Of a DNA stretch of 64,000 bases, positions 1 through 9,488 are shown piece after piece. Numbering within the stretch: the stretch's first letter is position 1; every line of letters starts with the position of its first letter. The stretch spans positions 1,116,001 through 1,180,000 of the forward strand of contig JANFNE010000012.1 in NCBI GenBank assembly GCA_024867545.1, given 5' to 3'. The position numbers and the translations under genes were made by a program. The DNA is from Phytopythium helicoides. Taxonomy: Eukaryota > Oomycota > Peronosporomycetes > Pythiales > Pythiaceae. The notes under the pieces were generated by a model. That model worked only from the letters and a program-made list of their open reading frames with translations, was not told the origin of the DNA and ran no database searches.

Positions 1-3000
1 ATGGCGATATGAACCCTCCGATCTTAATGACGAAAAACCGGTAGATCCCCGTCGAGGCATCGGTAGATCTAGTGCTAAAGCAGCTGCCACTGTCGCTGCA
101 ATTTCAGCAGGGAGTGTCGATGCACTTCGCGCCTTCCGAACGCTAGAATTGACTTGCAAGCCATCACGATGGGAATGAAAGGAACTCCCAACCGATGAAT
201 CAATGGCTGCGATCAAGCGCTCTTGTGTCCCTGCCAAGCGTTTTAGCTGAGCGGGTAGTTGGCTCATCTGGTCGCACAAAGTGTCAACTGTGTCACGACC
301 GGTGCTGCGAGAACTGTTGAGTACTGCACTGCTACTATTACTTCTAGCGAGGCTCCCTCGGTTTCGCAGAGGTGGAACAAAATCCATGGGTGATGACTGG
401 GACGTGTGTGCTTCTTCAGACGAAGGAATGCGGCTACTCGCCGAAGTTCGGTCAGTACCGAGGGTGCAGCTGCTAATGCTTCTGTGAGATGCCAAAGAGT
501 CATCTCTGTTAGGAAGAAATGCTTTCAGGACTGCCAACCGAGTATCTGCCATGTTGCTTGTCGTGCTCCCATGTCCACTAGACCCACTCCTTTGAGTAGG
601 AGCAGAACCAGTTGGAAAACGCATTGCCATATCAGGAAAGCCAAAAAGAATCGATCTGTCAACTTCTTCATGGTCAATATGTTCTACCAGAGCTTCAACA
701 ATCTCATCTGTCGACAAATTCTTTGGATCCATACTGGTGAATGAAACGCCCCGATGTATAGCCACAAGTTCGCACACCTCGGACCACGACAGCGGCAGCT
801 CGCGCTTTTCGACACTCAGTCGCAACATGTTCATTAAGACTTCTCGGCGGTCGTCTGGAAATTCGACAAGCAATTGCTGGAACACAGTGCGATGAAGAAT
901 ACACATTTCAACGTAGGTCACAGCTCGCACGCTAGATGGTTGCTCATAATTGACTAGCAGGGCCATTTCTCCAAACGCGTGGCCAGCACTTAGGCGTTGA
1001 GATCCTGGATCAGAAGTATCTGGCTGAACTATCGAGCTGGAGACTCGACGGCCTCCATGAACATATCCACTGTTGCTAGTGTGGCTGTAACTGTAACTGC
1101 CTCGGCGATCACGGATATCTGCACCACTAGTACTTGTAGCGCTATTGTCGGAGTCGTGCGAATCCTCACCGGATGAAGATCCTGACATCGATACTGTTGT
1201 GGACACATGGTACATTGTCCTGGATAATCGACGTCGCTTTTTATCTATTCTCATAGTACGTCTCCGTGAATTGGATCTTCTTGGCCACTGCTGTTGCTGC
1301 CGTTGCTGCTCATGAAGTAACGTTGTGCCAGCTTGATCGGATGGAGAAACTACCGGACTTCGTGGGGGAGTGACAGGCGACCTTTTATTTGAGTTTGTGT
1401 CACTTGTACCACTGGCACTGTCGTATTTGTCACTTGCAGCTTCTGCAACAACAGGAGAGTCATTTACTGGTCGGTCAAACAAAGTGGTTGCACTACAACG
1501 CTCGCACATCCCGCGATTGATCATAAAAAGCTCGCGGCGAACCTCCCCGCGGCGCATCACGTAATCGTCTGGCATGTAAACTTGTACTACAAGATTTCGC
1601 ACCACATGGGCCATAAAATCTGGCGAGCACGAAGTCCAGATTGGAACTGTTGTGATCAAAGCCATGTGCTTGAAGAGTCCGACTTCGAGTGCGAGTGTAG
1701 GTGTCAGCTCCTTAAGAAACTTTTCAATATCACCATCAAGAGAGTCGTATTGATGCCACAAATGTGCGTAATAACGCTGAATGCGATCTTGGAGCTCTTG
1801 CGGAAGCTGCATCTTGTCCATAGTAGCGTGGACTACTTCCATCTTGCGTTGATAGTTTGTCGAATTCGCGTTGAAGTTTGAGACTAGTACCGTGATATTT
1901 GCAAACACAATCGCAACCATCAGCGACCCAAGAAGCACAGCAACAATAGCGTATGCATTTTGCTCCATCGTAGTGTCACGCGGATCTCCTTGACCTTGGA
2001 TCAACAGCATCGCATAGTATACATCTGCAACGTATTGATCAAGAATTGATGATCCGGGCGGCACAGCATTGGGTGAGTGTGCGTTGTCACGTCCCACCAA
2101 ATGCCACCCACATCCAATGTAGTGTGCAGTTAGTAGTACAAGTAGCACCATACGCACAATGCGCATTAGATGAGAATAGCGCGAGTAATAGAGCCATGCG
2201 TACAACGATCTACCAATTCGCAGCATACGATAGATATTCCACGTTTGACTAAGAGCTTTGAAGATGCTTAAGAATCGTGGGAACTGAAACACAGAGTGCA
2301 CAAGCACGCTAACATCTTCTCCATTACTTGAGAATCCGCTAACAGTCTGAATGAGGTCGATCGGGATTGACGACAACATGTCCGGGAAAAGCCAACGCTT
2401 GCTATAACTAGAAAAAATTGCCCAACGTGAGGTCACGAGTTCACCTGTGGTTGAATCGTAAAAGCTAGTATTCAGGGAACAAAACAAGTCGAAGATAAAG
2501 ATGACCTCAATGATTATGTTCATCGTCCTTGCACTTTCAGTCGCTGTCTTTGACAAATCTGTAGACGGCCACAAATACGCCGGGAGTAGAGGAACGTACA
2601 CAAGTTGAATCACGAAGATTGTTGCTAGCAACACATGGCGAATACGTGCCATTACCCCGAGCGGTGAGAAGGGCTTGGTTGTCTTCTTGAGAGCTCGCCT
2701 CAGCCACTTTCGAGCTCGACGACGCGATAAACGGAGTAACCTTTTAAGCGAGAATCGTTTAGTTGCTGTTTGCTGTCGCTTAGATGGCCGCTTACGGAGG
2801 TTAGAGCGGCTTATCGTGCGATGAATGGAGTTGCTGGGGCGTCGATTCGTCTGCAACGATGACAAGCTTGAGCCTACACGATCGAAGGAGGCGACTGTCG
2901 CTGCGTTGGTGTCAGCGATCAATTCGGGATTTACACCTTGGGCCGGTCCACTCCTGCTATTCTTCTTCCTGATGGCAGTCGGTGTTGATGCGTTCTCAAC

Positions 3001-3618
3001 CTTGTCTGGTGAGGTTGCAGTCCGATCTCCAATTCCATGTCCCATTGACGATTCCCTGGTCAGCTTTACTGGCGCAACGATAGGTGAATCACTTGCCACT
3101 GGTGGCCCATATAGCTCAGGAGCATCGGGGCTGACTGCAGGTGCTATGACCGCGCGAATTGACGACTGCTCCTGCGCATGAACAGGGTCGTCCGACAGCG
3201 AGAAGTCTTGGATGGTGAACTTCCGTAGCTGGAACTGCTGCAGCAGCATTTGATATGTGGCGGTGCGCAGCTCTTTTTCTCGAGCCTCCTGCAACGCCCT
3301 CGAGGACTCTCGACCCCGCCGGATGGACAATTTCACTTGTCTAGCTGTCCGCTTCGCGTCGACTGTGCGAGATCTTCGTAGCAATGGCTTTCCGCTTGGG
3401 CTTGAGAGCTCAGCGTTAGGTGCAGACCGTCGCTTGATGGGTGGCCGAGACATTCCAGGCGGAGGTATCGTACTTGAGTCGTTGGTGTTGCATTCTGCTT
3501 CCTCCTTGGGCTTTTCATCGGCCGAACGTCTCCGTTGAAGCTGCAGAGGATTAAAGCTCGACTGTATCGCCGATCGATCGAGACCAAAGGACCTGCGTCT
3601 GACATCCGTCGAGTCCAT
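1..3618 (-). CDS. CNG-A: cyclic-nucleotide-gated/HCN-like channel, 3' end beyond window
   Basis: The frame from the ATG at 3618 stays open for 1206 codons to the window edge, so the C-terminus is missing. Known of the family: six-helix subunits forming tetrameric cation channels, with a C-linker and a cytoplasmic cyclic-nucleotide-binding domain (CNBD). Seen: a basic, Ser-rich N-terminus; S1 near residues 320-345; a pore segment LIQGQGDP near 543; S6 followed by NFNANSTNYQRKM near 580; CNBD start MPDDYVMRRGE near 682; phosphate-binding cassette FGEMALLVNYEQPSSVRA near 883. The GYGD filter of K+ channels reads GQGD. About 170 residues, rich in Ser, Arg and Gln, separate INRGMC from FGEM, which is far longer than the usual loop. 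It is the most divergent of the six channels and stands alone on the left. Upstream in-frame codons exist, so the N-terminus could be longer. Confidence 0.85.
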   Translation of the reverse strand, partial: MDSTDVRRRSFGLDRSAIQSSFNPLQLQRRRSADEKPKEEAECNTNDSSTIPPPGMSRPPIKRRSAPNAELSSPSGKPLLRRSRTVDAKRTARQVKLSIRRGRESSRALQEAREKELRTATYQMLLQQFQLRKFTIQDFSLSDDPVHAQEQSSIRAVIAPAVSPDAPELYGPPVASDSPIVAPVKLTRESSMGHGIGDRTATSPDKVENASTPTAIRKKNSRSGPAQGVNPELIADTNAATVASFDRVGSSLSSLQTNRRPSNSIHRTISRSNLRKRPSKRQQTATKRFSLKRLLRLSRRRARKWLRRALKKTTKPFSPLGVMARIRHVLLATIFVIQLVYVPLLPAYLWPSTDLSKTATESARTMNIIIEVIFIFDLFCSLNTSFYDSTTGELVTSRWAIFSSYSKRWLFPDMLSSIPIDLIQTVSGFSSNGEDVSVLVHSVFQFPRFLSIFKALSQTWNIYRMLRIGRSLYAWLYYSRYSHLMRIVRMVLLVLLTAHYIGCGWHLVGRDNAHSPNAVPPGSSILDQYVADVYYAMLLIQGQGDPRDTTMEQNAYAIVAVLLGSLMVAIVFANITVLVSNFNANSTNYQRKMEVVHATMDKMQLPQELQDRIQRYYAHLWHQYDSLDGDIEKFLKELTPTLALEVGLFKHMALITTVPIWTSCSPDFMAHVVRNLVVQVYMPDDYVMRRGEVRRELFMINRGMCERCSATTLFDRPVNDSPVVAEAASDKYDSASGTSDTNSNKRSPVTPPRSPVVSPSDQAGTTLLHEQQRQQQQWPRRSNSRRRTMRIDKKRRRLSRTMYHVSTTVSMSGSSSGEDSHDSDNSATSTSGADIRDRRGSYSYSHTSNSGYVHGGRRVSSSIVQPDTSDPGSQRLSAGHAFGEMALLVNYEQPSSVRAVTYVEMCILHRTVFQQLLVEFPDDRREVLMNMLRLSVEKRELPLSWSEVCELVAIHRGVSFTSMDPKNLSTDEIVEALVEHIDHEEVDRSILFGFPDMAMRFPTGSAPTQRSGSSGHGSTTSNMADTRLAVLKAFLPNRDDSLASHRSISSCTLGTDRTSASSRIPSSEEAHTSQSSPMDFVPPLRNRGSLARSNSSSAVLNSSRSTGRDTVDTLCDQMSQLPAQLKRLAGTQERLIAAIDSSVGSSFHSHRDGLQVNSSVRKARSASTLPAEIAATVAAALALDLPMPRRGSTGFSSLRSEGSYRH

Positions 3619-4285
3619 TGCGGACTTTAGCTGGTGTGGAACCAACTTCGAAGAATTGTTTCGCTCTTGCTTTGTGAGGTGTCGACGGCAGCTTGGCCAC
3701 GATGGCTTCCGGTATTTATACCCGTGACCATGCGATGAGGGTCTAAGGCTGGTCTGGTGTCACCAATTCCAGCGTCAAGCACGTTGCTGCGTTTGTTGTT
3801 CTGATGGCGACTAGCAGCCGTTGCTGTGGCGTCTATTTGCATGGGTGGGTCACTGTCAGCAAGCAAAACGTGTCATGAGACTTGACGCGGGAAAGTTGAA
3901 ACGGAGTCATGTGGCCGACTTGAAGGAATCGACTGGCGCCACGAAAAGTGTCATGAACCCTCGTCAAGTTTGGCATGCAAGTGAGCTGTAAAATTGAAAG
4001 TTGGTTGCTGGCGAACTTTTCGCCCTCGCAAGTTCACGAGGGACTCGCTGCCAAGTGCGACGGACACGAAAGCCGAGATAGGCGTATGAGCAAAAGTGTG
4101 TTGTTGACTTCCACATAATCAAATCACATACTGCCGGCGCGCGGCCGCAGCTCTACTGCTGCCTGCGTCGCCCGTGGCGCGCTCGCCACCCTCGGGCCCG
4201 TCCGTCTGTCCGTCTGCGGCCGTCGAGCTCCGCTACAATCCGCGGCCGACTGGCCGCCGTCCCCAATTGCTGCACGGGGCGGGCC
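3619..4285. other. Intergenic region between two divergent-ending genes
   Basis: This stretch is the 5' flank of CNG-A and the 3' flank of the secreted membrane protein gene. A 79-codon minus-strand frame (3627-3866) is present but has no recognisable content and probably lies in the CNG-A leader. I see no RNA gene or repeat. Confidence 0.4.
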
Positions 4286-5362
4286 TTAAAACTCGTACGA
4301 CTCTCTTCGAGTGCGTGGGGACGTGGCGGCGCCGCCCATGTTTTGCAGCGGCGTAGGCGGCGCGGCCGTCTTGACGGGCTCCGGCTGGTAGCTGGTCTGC
4401 GCCACGGGCATGGCGTTGGCGTACTGGTTGCCTGGCTGCGAGGAGCGGCTGACGCCCATGGGCGCCGCGGTGGGGAAGGCGCGGCCCGTCATGCGCGGCG
4501 ACGGCGCGGCCGAGTTCTGCGGCGGCTGCTGGCTGTAGTAGCTCATGACGCCCGAGCTGGGCGCCGCCATGACGCCAACCTCCATGGTGGCCGTGGAGCT
4601 GGGCCCGCCGAGCGTGGGGATGCCCGTGGAGCTGGCGCCGCTGTTGGCCGTGGCGCGGCCGTACGAGGCGTACGTCGAGGCGCCGGCCGTGCTGTTGGGC
4701 GGCGCGAGGTTGTTCTTTGCGAACGCGGGCGGCGTGTTGGCCATGTCGTCGTCGTCGTCGCGCGCGGCGCGCGACCGCCGCACGAGCGTGAGGAAGATGA
4801 CGGCGACGGCGATGACGCCGATGGCGGCGCCGATGATGGCGAAGACGACGCTCATGTCGGATCCGCTGCCGGAGCTCGTGCCTGCGTCGCCCGAGGTGCC
4901 CGCCGAGCCGCTCGAGCTGCCGCTGGCCGTCGAGTTGCCGCCTGTGGAGGATCCCGAGCCCGTCGTGGACGCCGAGCCCGTCGTGGACGCCGAGCCCGTG
5001 CCCGTGCTGCCCGTGGTGCTGGCGCTGCCCGACGTCGATCCGCTGGTGCTGCCGTACCAGACCGACTCGCAGTCGGTGCCAAACGGGCACTCGCCGTCCA
5101 CCTTGACGTAGCAACCGTTGTTGCTGCTGAACGTGACGCAGGGCGCGCAGTCGCCGTCCGCGATCACGCACGGCGTGCTCGTGGAGCCGCCCAGGTAGCA
5201 CGTGGTCACGGCCTCGCACTGCGCGGTCGTGGAGGCCGCATGGGCCGTCGCCAGGGCCGCTGGAGCACGCAGAAAGCCTCGTCAGTCGCCGCCATTAGCC
5301 GCCTCGCCTAGCAGACACCCACCGACGGCCAGCGCCGCTGCGAACCGCGCTCCTGCCTTCAT
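4286..5362 (-). CDS. Secreted/cell-surface single-pass membrane protein, two exons
   Basis: I infer exon 1 as 5362-5323 and exon 2 as 5259-4286, joined over a 63-nt intron (5322-5260) with donor GTGGGT, branch-like GCTAAT/ACTGAC and acceptor CTCCAG. Splicing gives 337 residues and creates a clean signal peptide (MKAGARFAAALAV then AALATAHA). Next come a Cys-rich ectodomain with about eight Cys (QCEAVTTCYLGG, CVIADGDCAPC, GCYVKVDGECPFGTDC), a Ser/Thr/Gly-rich stalk with GSTSGS and SASTTG repeats, a transmembrane helix (SVVFAIIGAAIGVIAVAVIF), a stop-transfer RRSRAARDDDDD and a Pro/Gln/Ser-rich cytoplasmic tail. This is the usual layout of oomycete wall-associated or mucin-like surface proteins; I do not recognise a named family. 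The unspliced frame has no ATG, which supports the intron. GC content is much higher than in the neighbouring channel gene. Confidence 0.75.
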
Positions 5363-5584
5363 TTCTCGTCGCCTGAGGCTCGCGCCGCCACCGATCGAAC
5401 GCTCTCGAGCTGCCGCGTGCGCCTGTGCGGTCCGTTGGTCGCCGGGGCCGCCGCGCGCGTCGCTAGTGGCCGTCGTCGCAGCGGGCGCCTGGTCGAGTCG
5501 CTTGCTGCCTCCGGCCGATCGCCAATTCTGGCCGCGTAGAGGTGGGAAAACCGACGGAGGGAGAGAGCCCGAACGCGTACCGTA

Positions 5585-5714
5585 CTTTTGACTTGGTTTT
5601 TGTATGTGGAGCCGCTCGCCAGCTGCTGCGGCCGGTTTCTGTGGCGCGGCGCGGACGACGCCACGATCCATCACGCCGGACCGTACTTTCGACATACAAA
5701 CTTCAAGTCAAAAG
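5585..5714. repeat. Imperfect 23-bp inverted repeat, 130 bp outer span
   Basis: The left arm at 5585-5607 and right arm at 5692-5714 match as inverted copies at 20 of 23 positions (CTTTTGACTTG...TTTGTATGT). A third, 15-bp exact match in the right-arm orientation (AAAACCAAGTCAAAA) lies at 5986-6000. This could be a MITE remnant or a transcribed hairpin; no flanking target duplication was identified. Confidence 0.5.
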
Positions 5715-6170
5715 AGTCAGCGCAGGACGGCTTTTTGGCCAATCACGCCCCGCGGTGATCGACAAGGATGGATCGTCCAGGCACCGCGCCGCCGGATTGG
5801 TCCATATAGGAGACATTCTTTTCAGCGAATCCAGTCAGCGCAAAACGTTTTTGACTACCAGATAGTCACTACGTTCGTAACCGCCATCTTCATAACTGTA
5901 GATCGTTTACACGTTCGTAACCGCTACTATAGCCGACATTCCACACGATACGACGCCACTCCATTGAACAAAAGAATTGTATAATAAAACCAAGTCAAAA
6001 AAATGGCACCCATGCGAGTGGATTGCGCGCATCACCTCGACCGAAGAAGGTGGTCGACAGCTCCCGCTGCGTTGCTCCGCCTGGGCCTGCGGCCCTCGCC
6101 TCGGTCTCTGCCACCTCCCTGACGCTCGGCGTGTCTCCAGCGGCACCCGCAATCCGCAACTCGCCTCCCA

Positions 6171-6180
6171 CCACGCGTGG
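6171..6180. promoter_or_regulatory. Palindrome CCACGCGTGG just upstream of EI24-1
   Basis: A perfect 10-bp palindrome lies 11 bp before the likely EI24-1 ATG. Related sites occur at 7185-7194 and 8571-8580 in front of the next two EI24 genes and at 9694-9703 upstream of PMP3-1. The repeated placement suggests a shared cis site; no factor can be named. Confidence 0.45.
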
Positions 6181-6191
6181 CCCGCAGCAGA

Positions 6192-7048
6192 ATGTCGACC
6201 GTTCATCGCGCAGGGGCTCTGCTACTTCCTCACGCACCCGCGGCTGTGGCTCATGACGCTCTGCCCGCTGCTCATGACCTTGGTGATGGCTGTCGTGTCG
6301 GTGGTCGTGCTGCTGTCGGCCGCGCTGTACCCGCAGGCCGAGGGGACTTGAGGACGCCGGCGTGGCGCCGTGGCTCGCGTGGCTGCTGTCCATCATGCTC
6401 GTCATCGTCGAGATCTTCCTCGTCACGCTCATCTACGGACTCGTCATCCAGGGGTGCTACCAGGACAAGATCTTCGAGTGGGTGCTCATCAACAAGGGCC
6501 ACCGAGAGCTCGTCGAGAACGAGGACCGGCACGCCACGTGCTGCCGCTCCTGCCGCGCGGACTGCAACGTCAGCGTGTGGTGCCAGCTGCTGCTGCTCAT
6601 CGTGACGCTGCCACTCAACCTGATCCCGATCATCGGCTCGATCATCTACGCGTGGCTCAACGGCACGCTCATGGCCTGGGGATACCACATGTACTACTTT
6701 GAGATGAAGAACTACTCGTACGGCCAGCAAAAGGCGTTCGTCCAGCAGCACAAGTTCCAGTACTCGACCTTCGGCATGCAGGCCGTGCTCATGGAGCTCA
6801 TCCCGGGCGTCGGCTACCTCTTCATCTTCACCAACACGGTCGGCGCCGCGCTCATGGCTGCCAGCTTCGAGGACGAGGAGGCCCGCACGCTGCAGCTCCA
6901 GCAGCAGCACCAGCAGCACCAGCAGCAGCTCCAGTACGGCGGCGGCATGTACGACCCCAGCCAGCAAGACCCCAACTACTACAAGGGCGGCAACTACCAG
7001 CAGCAGCAGCAGAGCCCCTACATCCCGCCCTACGGCAGCGTCGTCTAA
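6192..7048 (+). CDS. EI24-1: EI24/Rrt8-like multipass membrane protein, frame broken twice
   Basis: Comparison with the adjacent paralogue shows one protein of about 284 residues interrupted by two single extra bases. One is a C at 6199-6200, right after ATG TCG AC; the other is a G in the GGGG run at 6342-6345, which brings a TGA at 6349. Downstream, 6362-7048 is open. Seen: 4-6 hydrophobic helices, the family signature LPLNLIPIIGSIIYAWLNG, then YHMYYFEMKN, LIPGVGYLFIFTNTVG, and a Gln-rich tail encoded by CAG runs near 6895-7015. EI24-domain proteins are ER or lipid-droplet membrane proteins in animals and fungi; the role here is unknown. As both breaks lie in short homopolymers, sequence error is as likely as decay. 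Confidence 0.7.
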
Positions 7049-7179
7049 CGAGTGTGTATCTATGAACGGGGGCGGTTTTGTCGCTTGGCGCCCCCACGAA
7101 TACAGGGTTCTCTCCATCTCCGTCGCTGGTGATCCACCACCAGCGGCCACCACACCAATGCCATCGCCATGTTTTGCCA

Positions 7180-7199
7180 GTCACCCACGCATGGGTGAC
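7180..7199. promoter_or_regulatory. 20-bp perfect palindrome GTCACCCA-cgca-TGGGTGAC before EI24-2
   Basis: Eight-base inverted arms flank CGCA and contain the CCACGCATGG core shared with the EI24-1 and PMP3-1 flanks. It is about 190 bp upstream of the EI24-2 ATG. Two ATTGG (inverted CCAAT) boxes follow at about 7231 and 7274. The symmetry suggests a dimeric DNA-binding protein; this is inference. Confidence 0.45.
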
Positions 7200-7387
7200 A
7201 ACCACGTTGAAGCCACTTTTACCTCTTCTGATTGGCCTAAAATACACCGTTTCCGTCAAATCCTCCCCTCCCATTGGCCACAACTCAAGAAATGATTTCC
7301 AACCGTGGCGAGCGGACGATCTTCATGAAGAGCTACGACCGTGGTGCGCCGCTCCACTTCTCGACGCGCCAGCTCGCTCCACCGCCC

Positions 7388-8149
7388 ATGTCGACGTTCG
7401 TGGCTCGCGGACTGACCTTCTTCCTGTCTCACCCGCGGCTCTGGCGCCTGGCGGTGGCGCCGCTGCTGCTCACGGTGCTCGTGGGCGTCGGCTCGACCGT
7501 CACGTTGCTGGCGGCGGCGCTGTATCCACAGGCCCACGGACTCGAGGACGCGGGCGTGGAGCCGTGGCTGGCCTGGCTGCTGGCGCTCATGCTCGTGTTC
7601 GTCGAGAGCTTCGTGGTCACGCTCGTCTTCAGCCTCGTGTGCCTCGCGTGCTTCCAGGACCGCGTCTTCTCCTACGTGCTGCGCAAGCGCGGCTTCGCTG
7701 AGCTCGTGGACAACCGCGCGCGCCACGCGAGCTTCGTGCGTATATGCACGTCGTGCTGCCGAGTGAGCATCCTGCTGCGCCTCGGACTGCTGGTCATCAG
7801 CGTGCCGCTCAACGTCGTGCCCGTGGTCGGCAACGCCGTGTACGCTTGGCTCAACGGCAAGATCGTCGCGTGGGAGTACCACCTCTTCTACTTTGAGCTC
7901 AAGAACCTGTCGTTCGAGCAGCAGGAGGCGCTGCTGCGCGAACGCGACTGGCAATACACGCTCTTTGGCATGCAGGCGCTGCTGCTCGAGATGATCCCGG
8001 GCTTCGGCGCCGTCTTCATGTTCACCAACACGGTCGGCGCAGCGCTTTTCGCCGCCAGCATCGAGGAAGAGGAGGCCAAGGCCGCCAGCAGCCGCGGCGC
8101 TCCACTGCTCAGCACGGGCGCCGTCAACCGCTACCTCGCGCTGCAATGA
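7388..8149 (+). CDS. EI24-2: EI24/Rrt8-like multipass membrane protein, intact
   Basis: This 253-residue frame is the only intact member of the three-gene EI24 tandem. I choose the ATG at 7388 (MSTFVARGLTFF) because EI24-1 and EI24-3 align from the same point; in-frame ATGs at 7292 and 7325 would add an unconserved leader. Seen: FFLSHPRLW, two hydrophobic helices ending LYPQAHG, an amphipathic loop with a CxxxCC motif (CTSCC), VPLNVVPVVGNAVYAWLNGK, YHLFYFELKN, and MIPGFGAVFMFTNTVGAALF before a charged tail. The helix-loop pattern with Pro and Gly inside helices is typical of the EI24 (PF07264) family, to which bacterial CysZ and yeast Rrt8/Lds proteins are related. Codons are strongly G/C-ending, unlike the channel genes on either side. 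Confidence 0.85.
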   Translation: MSTFVARGLTFFLSHPRLWRLAVAPLLLTVLVGVGSTVTLLAAALYPQAHGLEDAGVEPWLAWLLALMLVFVESFVVTLVFSLVCLACFQDRVFSYVLRKRGFAELVDNRARHASFVRICTSCCRVSILLRLGLLVISVPLNVVPVVGNAVYAWLNGKIVAWEYHLFYFELKNLSFEQQEALLRERDWQYTLFGMQALLLEMIPGFGAVFMFTNTVGAALFAASIEEEEAKAASSRGAPLLSTGAVNRYLALQ

Positions 8150-8707
8150 CTCTCGAGGCGAGTTCTGCCAGCCAGCTCATGACCAGGCAGCAGCTCAGCA
8201 ACGGATGGCGGGCATCGCTCCTCGCAGATTACGGCCGCGTTGACGACCAGCTCTGCGGCATGGACTATTGATGACGACCATGGCCCAATGCGCTCGCGAG
8301 TATCTTTCCTTGTCACGCGAGCTGCTTGGCGAGAGATTCCTGGCTGGAGGTGCACACTGCTGACGACGCAGTGACGTGGCGGGGAGCGCAGTTGCGCCGT
8401 TATCAGCTGCATCAAAGCGCGTTCCGAGCGCCTTCCAGCTCCTTCCGCTCTCGAAAAACGGAACTTTGCATTATTATTGGTTAATAAATCGTCCTTAATA
8501 CCAAACTCTCGCCCTCCATTGGCTGAAACTCCCCACCACACGTCTCGAAATCAGACAGACCAGCTCCGTGACACGCATGGGTTGGGTTCATGGAGCACGG
8601 CGGTGGCATCATCTCCATCAGCTGTCAATGCTCCAGGCGTATCCAGCGCTCCAGAGCTCGAGCGTTTGCTTGTCATTCGTCAACTGGCCTCGTTCTCCGC
8701 ATCCGCC
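8150..8707. other. Intergenic region before EI24-3
   Basis: It holds an ATTGG box near 8518 and ACACGCATGG at 8571-8580, a relative of the palindrome before EI24-1 and EI24-2. Otherwise I see nothing convincing. Confidence 0.4.
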
Positions 8708-9488
8708 ATGGGTCTCTACACGATCAAGGGCCTCACGTTCTTCCTGGGCCACCCGCAGCTGTGGAAGCAGTCGGCGCTGTCACTGCTGCTCACGGCCGTC
8801 GTGTCCTTCGCGTCCGCCATCCTGCTCTTCCTGTGGACGCTGCACCCGCAGGAGCTGTGGTTCGCCCGCCACCTGCCGTCGCTGCTCGCGTGGATCCTGG
8901 CCGTGCTCACGGTGCTCATCGAGATCTTCGCCGTCACGTTCGTCTACGGCTTCATCCTGCTCGAGTACACCAAGGACAAGATCTTCGAGTACGTGCTGCG
9001 CGAGAAGGGCTACGACTCGGCGCTCGACGGCCGCGAGATCTCGATCGTGAGCTCGGCCGCGAGCTACTGCCAGGTGGACGTCATCCTGCGCCTCCTGCTC
9101 TTCGTCGTCAGCCTGCCGCTCAACCTCATCCCGCTCATCGGCTGGATCCTCTTCGCGTGGATCCACAGCACGCTCATCGCCTGGGACTACCACATCATCT
9201 ACTTTGAGCTCAAGGGCTGGCGCTACTCGATGCAGAAGGCCTGGATCCTGAGCCACAAGGCGCAGTACACGTCCTTCGGCCTGCCAGGCGACGCTGCTGC
9301 ACATGATCCCGTTCGTTGGCCCCTTCTTCATCTTCAGCAACGCCGCCGGAGCCGCGCTGCTCGCCATCAAGATGGAGAAGGCCATCGCCAAGGGCCACGC
9401 CAACTACCAGCTCTTCCAGCCGGCCGTCGAGCTCAGCGAGCGCGACCCGCTCGTGGGCAAGGCCTCGTACGGCACCGAGGGCGTGTAG
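8708..9488 (+). CDS. EI24-3: EI24/Rrt8-like membrane protein, one frame break
   Basis: From ATG 8708 (MGLYTIKGLTFFLGHPQLW) the frame follows the paralogues through LPLNLIPLIGWILFAWIHS, YHIIYFELKG and QYTSFGL. It then loses register at CTGCCAGGCG (9281-9290). Removing one C at 9284-9285 restores QATLLHMIPFVG, IFSNAAGAALLA and the natural end at 9488, giving 259 residues. The open frame read without correction runs to 9532 with an Arg/Ala-rich tail that no paralogue has. The hydrophobic profile is as in EI24-2, but it lacks the Gln-rich tail of EI24-1. Sequence error or a recent frameshift are both possible. Confidence 0.72.

Noticed and set aside
3627..3866. 79-codon frame just upstream of CNG-A
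   Set aside because: No motif, no conserved neighbour copy, and the position fits a 5' leader.
4343..5311. Long plus-strand frame (322 codons) opposite the surface-protein gene
   Set aside because: It is Arg/Gly/Ala-rich and exactly mirrors a GC-rich coding strand. The minus frame has signal peptide, Cys pattern and membrane helix.
6272..9403. Minus-strand frames of 200-300 codons opposite the EI24 genes
   Set aside because: They are rich in Glu, Asp, His and Arg and mirror leucine-rich helices of the real genes; no family features.
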